64,000 nt of DNA from Lates calcarifer. Its lineage: Eukaryota; Chordata; Actinopteri; Centropomidae. The notes beneath the pieces were generated by a model that was given only the letters and a program-made list of their open reading frames with translations, had not been told where the DNA came from and searched no databases. Shown piece by piece: positions 12,963 to 25,242 of the stretch. A program made the translations under genes and the position numbers. The stretch spans positions 11,040,863-11,104,862 of the forward strand of contig NC_066844.1 in the NCBI RefSeq assembly GCF_001640805.2, in the 5' to 3' direction. Position 1 is the stretch's first letter; each line of letters begins with the position of its first letter.

Positions 12963-14216
12963 TCACTTCTGAGCCTCAGAATTTTTAATCCGGCCATACA
13001 ACAGAGCCTGGTTGGGCGTAACTACTCTGTTTTCAGTCTCCAGTGGGGCAGAAAGAGCCACCACTGTACCAGCTACACAAATGGTATGAGGCTGAACAAC
13101 ATCTGGCCCCGAAGTCAAGGACAGTAATTCTGAGTTGCACACATAATATGGCTTGAGCAAGTTCATATGGCAAAGCTGAGTTTTCTTTCTGTGCAGAAAT
13201 TGTGTAAATTTGTTCTACGAGTTTTTTCCAACACTGTATGTGGACCAGTGAATTTAATCGGGAAAGATGAACTGACAATAAGCAACAAGGCCAGTGCTTG
13301 ATTTCATGGACTAAAAACTTGGTGCTCAGCTTGCCAATCATACAGTTGTTTCATTTTATCCTGAGCTGAGGGCAGCTTATCCCTAGCTGTCCCCCAGCTG
13401 TGTAAAGCCTGTGCCTGAAACCATTAATGTAATCAATCACATTTACACGAGACTGGGATTCTTTCCAATTCTCAGACACAATGGCCAAGGGACCTCAAAT
13501 GCGCAAACACCAACTCATTTGGGCTAAAACCTGTACTCTGCTGAGTCATTTCTCGGGATGCAAAAATTAACCAAGGCAAACCCTCTTCCCAGTCTCTGCT
13601 AAGTTCTGTGCAATATGCTTGCAAGTTGTACTTTAAAGTTTGGTGGAAGCGCTCTAGTAAGCCCTGACTGCACACGATAAGCGGAGCTCTGATTGTGTTG
13701 GACATGGAGTTGCTTCAACACCAAATTCACAAAGAGAAATTTGAGCCCTGATACGACTGAATGACTCTCGGGATGCTCAATATGGAAATGATCTGTGAGA
13801 GTGCCCGCAACACAGACCTAGTGGTTACTGTACATACGCACTGTATCCTCTGTAATTGTCAAATGGTAAGTTGCACCTGACTTAGAGCTAGGTAAAGGAC
13901 CTACACAGTCCACCATCAAATACTCAAATGGTTGACTGATAGCAGGACACAACAGCACAGGTTTTAATGTTTGGTTATGCTTATCGGTTAGCTGGCATTT
14001 ATGACACATAAAAAAAAAAAAAAAAACACTTTCTTACCAGCAGTTGACCCTGGAGAACTGCACCTCACTTCGAGGTTGAACCTGGTGAAACAGTTCCTTC
14101 AGGGAGAGATCAGCCTGCTGCCCTGAAATCAAATCACTGTGGGATGTGGACACAGGAAAATCAGACCGAGGTAATAAGAACTTCTCAGAGACAGTTTTCT
14201 TATCTGTTTGTAGCAC
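12963..14216 (-). pseudogene. Integrase domain of the Gmr1-like element (broken)
   Basis: From 14216 downward the frames show a pre-integrase linker (LISGQQADLSLKELFHQV). Next comes the zinc-finger CHKCQLTDK and the first catalytic Asp in YLMVDCVGPLP (13818-14009). The core then gives IQSYQGSNFS, where the second catalytic Asp is replaced by Tyr (codon at 13751-13753), and LLERFHQTLK with the catalytic Glu. The typical tail GLPWLIFASREM (13472-13705) and the C-terminal NLLKPYY (12963-13166) follow. Frames shift several times. Integrase upstream of RT is diagnostic of the Gmr1-type order. Confidence 0.82.
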
Positions 14217-14395
14217 GTGTTACTGAGGAAAATCGTGCTGTTTTCATCTGGTTCTGGATCTCACCAGTGGTACCACAGGTGGTGGTACCTCAGCCGACAC
14301 TCTAGCCCTGACCAAGTCATTACCTAGGATGACAGAATCCCGTTCCCAGAATCAGCAACACAGGATGCACAGCCAGGTTAGCCTGGTTAACAGTA

Positions 14396-14900
14396 TCAAC
14401 AACGACCATGTTGCCGCTGCTGTAAACACTTTTTCTGCTTTCTATTCAATAATATATGTGGCCTCACACATAGGGACAGAATTTTAAACTGTTCAAGCAC
14501 AGTAAGATCATGCAGTCCTTCAAAGAAAAAAAAAACTTTTTTCCAGGTCCTAAACTGTTGTCGGTAGGCTTCTGGAACCAACTCATAGGCCTTAAGCACA
14601 GCCGACTTCACAGATGATTATTTCTTACTCTTGGACTCACTTAAAGCTGAGTAAGCCTCCTGCGCTCTGTCTGTGAGAAAGCACCAGAGCATCAGTGTGC
14701 ATGCTGGGACTGGCCAATTACCTCCATCAGCATTGCACTAAAACAAAAAAAAACAAACAAAAAAAAAAAACAATCAGGATATCTCAGAAAACTTAGGCAA
14801 CAGATGCAAATTACCCAAGACATCAAAACCATCCGTAGACTGCTCAGAAAAGACTGACCACTGACACCGACTTGGCCTGTGTCTGCTGACACATCTTTTC
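14396..14900 (-). pseudogene. gag-like region of the Gmr1-like element (broken)
   Basis: The minus frame at 14396-14611 reads KSAVLKAYELVPEAYRQQF, the characteristic C-terminal capsid-region motif of fish Ty3/gypsy gag proteins, then LTVLEQFK further on. Upstream, 14612-14720 gives traces resembling an ALVQC...ALS helix segment in another frame. The gag N-terminus and start codon are not recognisable. The order gag then integrase on the same strand supports a single degraded provirus-like insertion. Confidence 0.7.
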
Positions 14901-14950
14901 CACTGCCAAGTCTTTTTCTAACTCTCTCTCTAACTCTCTACATTTAACTT

Positions 14951-16880
14951 AAATTTATTAGGTTCAAGCTGTAAAAAAAAGCAGCTCTTTTTATTGTTCA
15001 AACGTCAAACTGGTTGTCATTACAGGTGGAGACAACACATTACTGCAGAGAACAGCTGATGCACTCTCAGTCAAAACTTTCTTTTCCAGATTTGACTTTA
15101 ATACAGCCTTCACTCTTTCAAACTTGAAATCTCCCCTGACCAAATCTTGTGGCACAAATCAATGAGTGTACCCCACTAGCTGACTGCCTAACCACATCTA
15201 CCTACCTTAGCTCATCTCTGGTCTTCATGCAGATAATGGTGCCAAGCAGTTATGCACTAAAACCCAGTAGCGAGGGAAGGCAACCAGAATCTGGCAACAA
15301 GAATTTATTTAAAATAATGTAGAATAATTAACACCAAAATAAACTAAGAATTTGTATGGGATGTGAGTGTTAGCAAAGTCAGACCAATCAGGTGGACTGC
15401 ACCCTCCCGGTACCTGCTACACAACAGATAACAAAATAGACTGAGGAAGCTAGAATTAGAAAACATATAAGTAAAAGACGGGCAATGGGACCATCAAAAT
15501 AGTGCTCATATTGTAGGCTACTTCACAACTAAGGATAACATTAAAAGATGGGAAAATAATGGCTTGCGTGTAGATAAAAAGAGTGATGAGGGTCATTACT
15601 GATAGTTATTTAAAATAAAGCCTTTAAATGACCCTTTTTACAGATTCCTGTGCAGATTTAAATTCTCTTTTTGTTCTTTTGCCACAACATCATGTCATGT
15701 CCTATGGTCATGTATCACTTAAACTATTGGTGGCACTGTCCCCTGATTTCTGATGGTACTGCTCCATTTTGTCCTTCGACGTCCGTAAACCTTCAGAAAA
15801 CAGGCACAAATATGAACAAATGAAAAATGAATAGTCAGACAGAAGACTCCATCCATATCCATAAGTAACACAGAGTATAAATGAGCCTTTAGTCCATATA
15901 ACATCCTATTTTCTTTCCTAAGTTCTTTTCTAATAGGTTAGTGTAAACATGAAACAAACTATCATCCTTTAGGTAAAAACTGTATAAATGAGAACGTATA
16001 AACTTTCAAATTAAGTTAAACAAAGAGGTACTCTGGGTTCAAAGAATTGCAGCATCGCTCTTTTTTCTTTTCTTTTGTATTCTTCTTAGCCCCATGTGGT
16101 GCCCTGCTGTGTTGTGCATCCCAATTGCGGGAATAAACCTTTAAGTATGGATTTTTTCCATAGAGTTGAGCTGTCAATTTCGCACCCGTGGCTGATGTGA
16201 TTTACCCCAGCTGGGTTTGGTGCTTGCTTCCCAATGTGAGAATCAGAAACGTTAATCAATAGACTCTCTCCTTCTCTGACTTCCACAGTCTCTCTCACCT
16301 TAAAGGCAGGCAAACAAAATAGCAGCCCACCCTCGCTGACATGGATGTAGGTGTGAAAACAATATGGCAAAACATCAGAGCCCTGTAGTCTCCGAAGCAC
16401 CTTTGTAAATATGTCATGTTGTGACACTATGCTCTGGCTCCACCCATGTCTCTTCTCCAATTATGGCACCATACCCTTTTTACTCCTTGACTTGTTTCCT
16501 CTCTTGAGCAAAAAACATCACGTTTGGTGGGCAAGCCCTGCAGGAGAGAAGAAAAGCTGGTATGAGTGTGCAAGGTCGGAGATAAGTGGAGGTATTAACT
16601 TGTGGAATGAGACAGAAAGAGACCAACAGAGATGCACATGCACGCCTGCCTGTGAGTGCACACGGCTCCATTCAGAGCTGCTGCTACAGTACTGCACACA
16701 GGAAGCACGCGGGGACACTTCCCTTGTCATTAATCACAGTGACAGGCCTTTTGTTGTCATTTAGCAGCTGTGTGCTGGGGAACATTACTCTACTGTTCCT
16801 GATTACACACACACACACACACACTCATAGGCACACAGACACACACACATACACATATACGCTACACACCACAATTACAT
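14951..16880. other. Gene-free stretch upstream of the retroelement
   Basis: The stretch may include the untranslated leader and 5' LTR of the Gmr1-like element, but I found no LTR boundary or primer-binding site. The 124-residue minus frame at 16086-16460 has no recognisable domain and no splice or promoter support, so I do not call it a gene. An (AC)n run is at 16805-16824. Confidence 0.5.
16805..16824. repeat. (AC)n microsatellite
   Basis: An AC run of about 20 bases, followed by further CA-rich sequence to about 16868. Confidence 0.95.
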
Positions 16881-16990
16881 GTACATATGGGGCCACGTAG
16901 GAGCTGGTGTTAGCCTTGATTGAACCCACAAAGATAGTTGTTGTTTTGCTGCAATATTTCTGTGTCTGTTCAACTGGATGTCTCTTACAA
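16881..16990 (+). repeat. 110-bp direct repeat, copy 2
   Basis: This copy is about 90 percent identical to 11275-11384 over 110 ungapped positions and in the same orientation. It begins GTACATATGG and ends TCTCTTACAA. It lies about 2 kb beyond the gag end of the degraded retroelement and 200 bp before the Tc1 element. Confidence 0.85.
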
Positions 16991-17189
16991 GTGACTACCA
17001 GGTTAGTGCCACTGTCAGGACAGGAAATGCTGGCAAAAAATACAACATTGTAACATGGAAACTAATTCCTTACATGTAGCATGTATATTGATTTGACATA
17101 TTCTGTCTATGTAGCACATAACATGGTTATCTATACTGGTGTAACAATACATATTGGTTCAATAATACTGAGTGAGTAACAGTAACTTA

Positions 17190-18574
17190 CAGTGGTGGAA
17201 AAAAGTTTTCAGACACCCTTAAAATTTTACAGTCTCAAATATCATCATGAAATATTAGGGGAAAAATCTTTTTTGTGTTTCAAAACGTGTGGCTGCATTA
17301 GACAGACACAAACAAATACAAATGATATTATTTTGTTTATTGTTTACAAGAAAAACTAACAAAACTAAATTCAGTTCTCAACATTGTCGGTATCAAAGTC
17401 AACAAATAACAGAGAATGTGTTTAAAACTGAACAAAAAATAAATAAACCATCACATCATCAAATTAATATTTAGTAGTCCTGCCATTAGCACGCAGTAGA
17501 GCTCTAATCCTGGCTGGCATGTTCCCCACAAGCCTTTCACACTGTTGAGGGGTAATCTTGTCCCATTCTTCTTGAATTACTGCTTTTAATTCTTCTAAAT
17601 TCTTTGGTTTACACTTTGAAAAAGACTTTTTGATAATCCACCACAGATTTTCAATGGGGCTCATGTCCGGGCATTGAGCTGCAGAAGGGAGCATATGGGT
17701 TTCGAGAATGGCACAATACTTGGCAGAGTTCAATGTGCCATCACAGACAGTGAGATGACCAACACCAGCAGCACTCATGCATAAAGCTGGAAACTGGACT
17801 CATTTGACCACAGAATCTTCTTCCAATTCCTGGCTGTCCAGTTCTTGTGTGCTTAGGCCCAACGACAGCGGGCTAATCTCTGTCTCTCATTGATCAGGGG
17901 CTTCTTGACAGCCTGGTAGGACCTTAAGCCATGATCTAAAAGTTGGCCATGTACAGTGTGGGTGGAACACTGGACACCAGTTTGGTCTGACCACTGCTGC
18001 TGAAGCTCCTGTGATGTCATTTGGCGGTTTTCCCTGCATCCTGGATCAGAATACGGTCATTTCTTGCTGAAGAAACCCTTGGACACCCAGATCTTGGTTT
18101 GTCTTCCAAGCTGTTGGTTTGTCTGTATTTCGGCAGAGTGTATTCAACTGCAGAAGGACTGCATCTGCACTTCCTGGCTATCTGGCGGCAGCTGTACCCT
18201 TCCTGGCTGAGAATCTGTATCTTCAGGCGTGTTTCCTGCGATAGGTTCCTTGTTTTAAGCCATTTTTGTCTCTGAAGAATTTCCAAATGTGCTCGCTTTA
18301 TATAGACATGAAGCACAGCAACAAAAAATTGTGTCTTGTAATAAAAAACACGACCTTCATTAGTGGATCACTGGTACCAAAATGACCCAATACTCAAAAT
18401 TTCTTATATATTTTTATATATTTTTATATATTTTTAATTAGTTTTTAATGGCTTTTTTAGGATTTGTTTAGTATTTTGGCTGTGACTGTACTAAAAGAAA
18501 TTGCACTTGAAGACCTAAGAGTGATTCTTATTTCACAAATGCACAGGGTGTCCGAAACCTTTTTTCCACCACTG
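17190..18574 (-). mobile_element. Tc1/mariner transposon relic with intact ends
   Basis: The 1385-bp element starts CAGTGGTGGAAAAAAG and ends with its inverse, CTTTTTTCCACCACTG. The 31-bp terminal inverted repeats (17190-17220 and 18544-18574) match at 28 positions. A TA dinucleotide flanks each end (17188-17189 and 18575-18576), the expected Tc1/mariner target duplication. The minus strand carries a broken transposase. A threefold ATATATTTTT tandem lies at about 18406-18437 inside the element. The well-kept ends suggest a fairly young insertion or one mobilised in trans. Confidence 0.93.
17464..18316 (-). pseudogene. Tc1-type transposase, frameshifted and internally deleted
   Basis: The minus frame at 18316-18017 gives the N-terminal DNA-binding part, with a helix-turn-helix (SQEGYSCRQIARKCRCSPSA) and a second part (EDKPRSGCPRVSS, a GRPR-like region). 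The middle reads WTARNWKKILWSNESSFQLY. The usual WSDE motif, which holds the first catalytic Asp, is WSNE (Asn codon at 17802-17804), and a TGA follows at 17775-17777. The last frame (17778-17464) begins GVGHLTVCDGTLNS and ends with MSPIENLW, which holds the catalytic Glu. Between CAILETHMLPSA and QCPDMSPIENLW about 50 residues are missing, including the segment with the second catalytic Asp. The protein cannot be active. Confidence 0.9.
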
Positions 18575-21087
18575 TATTTACATGCACATGCACTCCATCC
18601 ATATAGCTGAGCAATATCAATTCATAGAAAAACATGCATCAGTCAGAATTTCCCTTTGAAAAATAAAATAATAGTGAATTTTAATGTAATCAACTGAATT
18701 TAATATTAAAAACGGACAACTGTGGTTATTTTTTCTCTCAGTCTTTCAGCATTAGTTGAGTTTACCTGTAAACTTTCTGTCTCTGCAACATTGATTTGTT
18801 GCAGGATTCTCTGCAAGCAGTGTAGTGATCTGCCAGCCTCTGGCAAGTTGAGAAAAAATAAAACCCTAATGTACTAAATGTTTGCGGGATAACTTTAGAG
18901 GGGGCTGATGTCAGCCAGATGACTCTAAAACTGTCAAAAATCGTCAGGATAAAAACGCAGGATTATCAAAAGAAGTTATAAGTATATTCAAATACTTTTG
19001 TTCCCTTGGCTTAACTTGACGTTGCTTAGCTTGAAAAATAGAAAAAATCATTTGTGTGTATAAACAAAAGAAATAGTTACTTGCTGAGCACGTCGTGACA
19101 CATTTGAATTAAATCCTCATATTACTTTCTTAGCCTAGCAATATCTTAGAAAATTCTGATTTTCACTGAATTATTTGTAAACATTTGATTAATAAAATGG
19201 TATGTTTTACCAAATGCCTAGACAATTATTTCACATAGTTTCAGACATAAGGAGAAGTGTGGGCAATGTTGGTCTAGATAACATTGATATGTGATGTCAT
19301 TTATGGCCAGAGATCTGGTGCAGAGAAAGATAAACAAGGAAGAGAATACCCTGATTAGGTGTATAGATATGAAAGAATCCAAACTACATAGTTCTTTTCA
19401 GGTCACTGGTTTTCTTCTCTGTTTTGAATATGCTAAAAAGTTACCAACCATTGTCACAAGTGGCATCTTTGGTAAGCCACCCAGAACAAATCACATCCTA
19501 CTTTATGAGCAATGTAGACAGAATACGCTTAATCAATATACATACTACAATTAAGCAATTAGCAGTTTTCACATTACAATGCTGACTGATGTTTACTAAT
19601 TATCTATGTAGGAATCAGGGACAGAACACCGGAGCAAAACAAAAACACCCCTCCCTTCAATGCTCCTTCAGAAACTCCATCCCCCAAACTTGTGGACATT
19701 TGCCACCAAAGAAAACCCACACCAACAGGCAACAAAATGGTGGAATGGAGCGCATCTGCTTTTTCATAGATGAAACAAAACAAACTTGATATAAAACACA
19801 GCATCTGCAACATAATGGAGTAAAACTGGCAAGAGTTTGTGGTTAAGGTTGTTTTTACAGAACTATGGTTACCAAAGACAGGCCTGTAAATTTAGCAGTT
19901 TAGCTAACTGAAGTAGAAGCTAGCTGAGGGTAATCTCACCTGGCATAGCATTTCAAATTATGCATCAGTCCCATTGTACTTGCAAACTCTTGTTTTCAAG
20001 TCTTTGTGTCTATAAAAGCCTTTGCAAGACAAATATAGCAAGAGTGAACAACAACAGAGCACCTAGGTTGCGTGTTACATTAGCTGCAGTGAAGCCAACA
20101 TGGAGTGTGGCCAGTTTTTCAGCCCTCACACACTAGCAGCAGACAGCAATACTCACAAGTCCTCACAGTCTAACATTATACCAAGAACAAACAGGACAAA
20201 ACAATACTACCCTACTGGCCCTGTCATAACCTTTATTTTTACATTTATAATCCTCTGTCTGTTTCCTTAGCATTAGCATGCACCAGGATTTCCCTCTTTC
20301 TCAGTTCCACTGTCCCATTTATACCCTCCCACCACCTGTGCATGAGCACATATGCCATGATTGGCTGGAAGAGATCGCACTAATCCATTTAATTTATATC
20401 CCTGTTCGAGAGCCAGGACTGTGTAGAAACACCAGATTTTTTTTCAGTGCGGGGGGGCAGCTAGCAGACTATGAGGAGATATTCCCTGAATTTGAATAAA
20501 AGTGCATTAGATTACAATTCCTAATCCTGCCTCGAAGAACATGATTTTGTGATGTTTCAAGATTTGTCTTACGTTTCAGAGCTTCCATTCACGTATTATA
20601 TATGCAAACTGAAAATGCCTATAAAAACAGAATCCCAAGCATGGCTGATGAGAGCCAGTATAAATATTTTTGCCTTCAGACATGCTCAGGTGACCCATGA
20701 TGATGTAGCCCCTTCATACTTCAGATGGCCAGTCCATTGTCACCATTAGTCACATTTCTGACTGTCCACACTGGATGCATTTCTGCTGTCTTAATGCCAA
20801 GATACAGGAAATATTGAATTCATAGAACCGTGACTGCAGCATAGTGGAATTTCACTTACTCAGCCCCAAGCAACCCTAAATAACTCACCAGACTGACAGT
20901 CACAGTGGTTTAGAGCCACACTGGTTAAACTGATAGTTTACTGACCATTCAACAGAGGCTGCAGAAACAATGGAGAGTGACAGAACATCAGATGTGAATG
21001 AGTGGTAGGGAGAATTTACCTCAACACTAATACTGATCAACACTGGAAACTACTTGCTTACTAATAGTAGTACTAACAGTTTTTAAG

Positions 21088-21387
21088 GTGTGTTCAGACA
21101 GAAAGCCAGTGTACCAACTATACACTGCCAGTGTGTTTGAGACAAAAGTCGCAGCTTCTCTCTAGTCATTTCCCTCCAGTCTCTCCCTTCTTTCCTCTTG
21201 TTTATGAAGCAGATTCATAAAGCTCCAGGATGCACACAATGTCCTCCCTAGTTTGAAATATCTTCAACTTGTCGTTACATCAATTCAGGCCACCTCAGAT
21301 AGATTTGCTTCTACTCACATCTTTCCATTGACTTTGTAAGCAATGAAGCCACCTCTAAAGTTCACTTTGTGTTCTGTCTGAACACAC
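21088..21387. mobile_element. Short MITE with perfect 16-bp terminal inverted repeats
   Basis: GTGTGTTCAGACAGAA at 21088-21103 is the exact inverse complement of TTCTGTCTGAACACAC at 21372-21387. The 300-bp interval is non-coding and its size fits a miniature inverted-repeat element. The bases just outside (AAG on the left, AAGG on the right) do not give an unambiguous target duplication, so the superfamily is not assigned. Confidence 0.75.
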
Positions 21388-23056
21388 AAGGATGCTACTC
21401 CTCATTTTCTTACTTTCAGTCTTACAAATCCATAATCAAGAGATAGTATATGATTAACTTACTCAAAAGTGCAAAGTTCTGATTTAGGGAGAAAACTGCA
21501 AGAACACAAAGTCTCTCTTTTTGCCACTGAATAAAATATTGCTCCATCTAATGTTTCATTTATTATGCAATTAAAAAGTAAACACAAGTATGTAATAATA
21601 ATCTGAATTACATGTGGATGTTTCTAGCCCCATTACTATTTGAGACAGTCTCTCACCAAAACAATTGGTGAAAAACTGTGGATAATGACCATGTAACATG
21701 GCCACTTCTGAGTGTGCATTATCATGGTTACGCATAACTTGACCTTTGAAGAGTTAGACAATATGCAATTTAAAATTTTTCACCTGATATGGCAAACTAT
21801 CTCTCAAAGCCATGCACACTTTGAGGGGTGATTGTGGATGCAGCCACATGCTCTGTAGCAGTGGTTGTTGCTGCTTTGTCTGTTAAAGCCTAATGAAAGT
21901 AAAGCCTATTTTAACAAGACGATTCTCCATGCAGTGACTTTAATTCAAGTATGGCCACTAGCTCGCTTACTGAAATATGGCTGAAATAGCCATGGCTCTT
22001 CACTCTATGTTAACCTGCTTCCCGAAAGAGGCAACATATACATTAACCACAAGCAGATGAGCTAGATATTTAACACAACTAAAGTTGATTTGATGGATGT
22101 CCTAATGTAATGGGAGCAGGCACGGGCTCGTAATACCACCATATGAGGATTATCATATTTTCTGAAACAGTGACATAGTGTTAAACAATGTGGACACATA
22201 GAATAGGACAAAGGCATATTTTCAGTGAACTGAACTTGCTGTTGAGATAAACCAATGATGCTGAAATACCTTGTATCACACATTTGCATTGATAAAAATG
22301 GATCTAAAAACAATACATTGCTGTTCCAGAGGAGGTTAATAGTTGGAACTGTGTTTCACCAAATCATCATCAACACAGCCACTTTGTGTTAAAGCTTCAC
22401 TGGATGTTGTTAGGTGTAAGCTTGGTAAGCGGAGGTGAGGAGCAGCAGTGATCTTAGTTTTGAAATCTAAGATATGATTCTGCTGAATTGAAAACAAGCA
22501 GAGAGACACACTGAGTGACTCCATCCACAAGGGAATGTAACTGTGTCTCATCTAAGAGGTAAATTAACAAACAGTGAAATAAGAAGTCAGTCGTGAAATA
22601 AGAAATGCTCAGCTTTTATTACGCATATAAAAACAAGAGTCCTGATTCAGTTTGCCTCACGCATCCCCATTAACGAGCTGATCAAGAGAAGCTGCTCAGT
22701 AATTCTAAATCACCACTGCAAGAAGCACAGATGAATACAAATGCACACCAGCTTCATATGTGACGTTTAGCTGAAGGATTGACATTGAACAGTGAGTTTG
22801 TCTGATTTAGCTTCAGTTGTTTCAGTTGGTAATCTGACCATGCAGATGGACATTAGCTACCTACACACACATACACACCACACACACACACACATACACA
22901 CATGCTTGGGCATGCACTTGCACACTTTCTCTCACACATAAATGGATTTACAGTGTCTGGTGTTCTTTGTCCCTCTGCTTTATTTATGCTCTTGGCAAAC
23001 AAATGAATAGACTACATTCAGGCGAGATAAGCTCATCAACTGTATGTTGGTTGTTG

Positions 23057-23079
23057 GTGTGTGTGTGTGTGTGTGTGTG
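23057..23079. repeat. (GT)n microsatellite
   Basis: A pure GT run of about 23 bases. It sits within a 400-bp zone rich in CA/GT tracts. Confidence 0.95.
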
Positions 23080-25242
23080 CATTTGTGTGTGTTTACGTAA
23101 ACAGTGCTTTAAGGCTACTACGGGTATTATGCCCCCAAGATGCTAAATTTTGGACTCAGCCATTATCCTGTGTGCGTGTGTGTGCATATGTATGTTATCC
23201 TGACAATGCTTCTGGGTCAACTCGCTCAGCATTGAACTTTATTTGACCCTACCTCCCATGATGCAACACTCCTAGTAACCTCCCACGGCTTCCCTGTTCC
23301 TACCATCCTTTTCAATCACAGGCACAAAGATACATTCAGACTCACAGATACACACACACGCGTGTTCTTAATGCAGAGATGCTGACACAAACGCACACCT
23401 CCGTCCTCGCTCTGCCAGAGCTGTTTGCTCTCTTTCTCAAAGTGACAAAGAGCTCTTGGGCTGTTTGGTGACAGTCCTTGTTTACCTCACTTCACTCACT
23501 CTTCTCCTCCTCCTCCTCCTCTTCCTCTCCCTATCCCACGCTCATTTTTTTATAAATCACCCCTCTGAGAGTCTGTCATGGATAAAGAGGTCCTCAGACG
23601 CAGACTAGGAATGAGAGAGGATGACCCTGTTGCACAATACGTGAAGATCTATTTCTGTCGTCCTTTATTCAAGCAAGAGTGTGTGCGAGTGTATGTGTTT
23701 GTGTTTCCTAACTGCCTATGTCTGTGTGTTTCCTTACTGCCTCCTCTGTGATAGGTCACACACACAGACAGGACTGTCACAGTTTATCGGCTGCAAAATT
23801 TGTCCCATATCAGTTCTACGCCTTAAATGAAAATGGGTGCTGGGAGAATCATAAAAACTTCGTGAAATAATTGACATCACTATTTCCAGCTTGTAAAATA
23901 AACCTCAAGGGTGCAGAGACGGATAGCTTCCTCTAATTATTCTCACACGGGCATACCTACACTTATACACAGAGGTCCTTCCTTAAGACAGGCAGGTAGG
24001 CTTCCTTTAGAAGTGTTAATGAGCAAGGAGATGTGTTTGGAGATGACAGGAGGAGGTGCCTGCAGTCAGATCAGATGGTCTTACTGTCAGTGTAGTCATA
24101 AAAGCTCTACTCAACATTACGTTCCTCCACAATGACAAGTAATCTCACAGTAACATTACACATAATAAACAAATGACACTTTGATTATCATGAGATATGT
24201 CCATATAAACAGAGTTTGTTGTGCTCATTTTTATTTCTTATTGCAATGACATAATATCTTTCCTGGGAAAAATCAACTGGAGTGCAGGAAGTGATGCACT
24301 TTACATCTCTGAAGGCAACAACAGCTGTTTGCTTGAGATACTACACTCTAAGAAAAAAGTATGGCAGAATTGCACCCTGCTCTTGTTGTGGCAGACCCTA
24401 TACAAGTACAGATGAGTGACAAATTGAAGCCGTTACTCCACCATGAGGTGCCAGAGCAGCGTCAGTGCTCCTTGCCATAGATTCTGGAACTGCTGCTTGG
24501 GATGAACACCACTTCTGTTGCCTCATTTGATGATGGTGGAGGGTGCTCTCAAAAGTTACAGTTACTCTCAACTATAAGTATGAGCGAGTAATTTAATGAG
24601 ACGAAACATATCTTACCTGGAATGCAAACAGGAACAGTCATTAGCAGCGGGGTGCAATGACAGAGAGCTGCAGTCAAGATGGGCAGTTTTCAGCAGTCTT
24701 CACAGTGTACAGGAAGTAAAGAAATATGTACATCCCATTAGATCTGATCTCAGTTTGATAAAATGTAATCAGATTAATATATTCAGCTTGTACTCAGTTT
24801 CCAATAATTGCTGTTTTAATTATGTTCTTCTTTATGGTCTGATAGACTATTAAAATGCTGTACAGGTGATCTGTGATCTGTGTTTAATCTTTACATATTA
24901 CTCAATTATTTTACCTGAAAATATAAATGGGATCTAGATCAAGTGGGGCAGAAATCTAGTCAGCTGCACTTTAATTCCTGATTATCAAGTCCACGCAGCC
25001 CTGACTCATCTACAATGAATCTAATGTCTTATTGCTCACACTTAGTGCAGAACTTTTTTATGCTTAAGTTGGTACTTTAAGGCATTCCTAAGAATGATTC
25101 TTATACGTTTGATAAATACAGGCTCTGATGGCTATGCTAAGGCCAACTTATCATTCACAACATTTAAAACATAGGGTGAGTCCTGATGCCCTGAGCAGAA
25201 GTACCTCCATTTGTTATGTTTTTGCACTCAAGTTTTTTCTTC

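Larger units (their letters stand above)
11600..14950 (-). mobile_element. Degenerate Gmr1-like LTR retrotransposon
   Basis: Reading the minus strand from high to low coordinates gives gag-like sequence (about 14900-14396), an integrase zinc-binding and core region (14216-13472), the integrase C-terminal end (to 12963) and reverse transcriptase (12515-11600). The RT and integrase sequences are of Ty3/gypsy type, yet integrase precedes RT. That order is the hallmark of the Gmr1 group described from deuterostomes including fish. Every domain has stops and frameshifts. RNase H is missing and an AT-rich insertion separates integrase from RT, so the copy is dead. Protease was not identified. LTRs are not certain; a 110-bp direct repeat at 11275 and 16881 is one candidate. 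Confidence 0.82.

Noticed and set aside
16086..16460. 124-residue open frame on the minus strand
   Set aside because: Composition looks less repetitive than most frames, but I recognise no motif and it sits between repeats without gene signals.
23578..23755. Short frame starting MDKEVLRRRLGMREDDPV on the plus strand
   Set aside because: The first 35 residues look protein-like, but the rest falls into GT-rich simple sequence and there is no usable donor or acceptor nearby.
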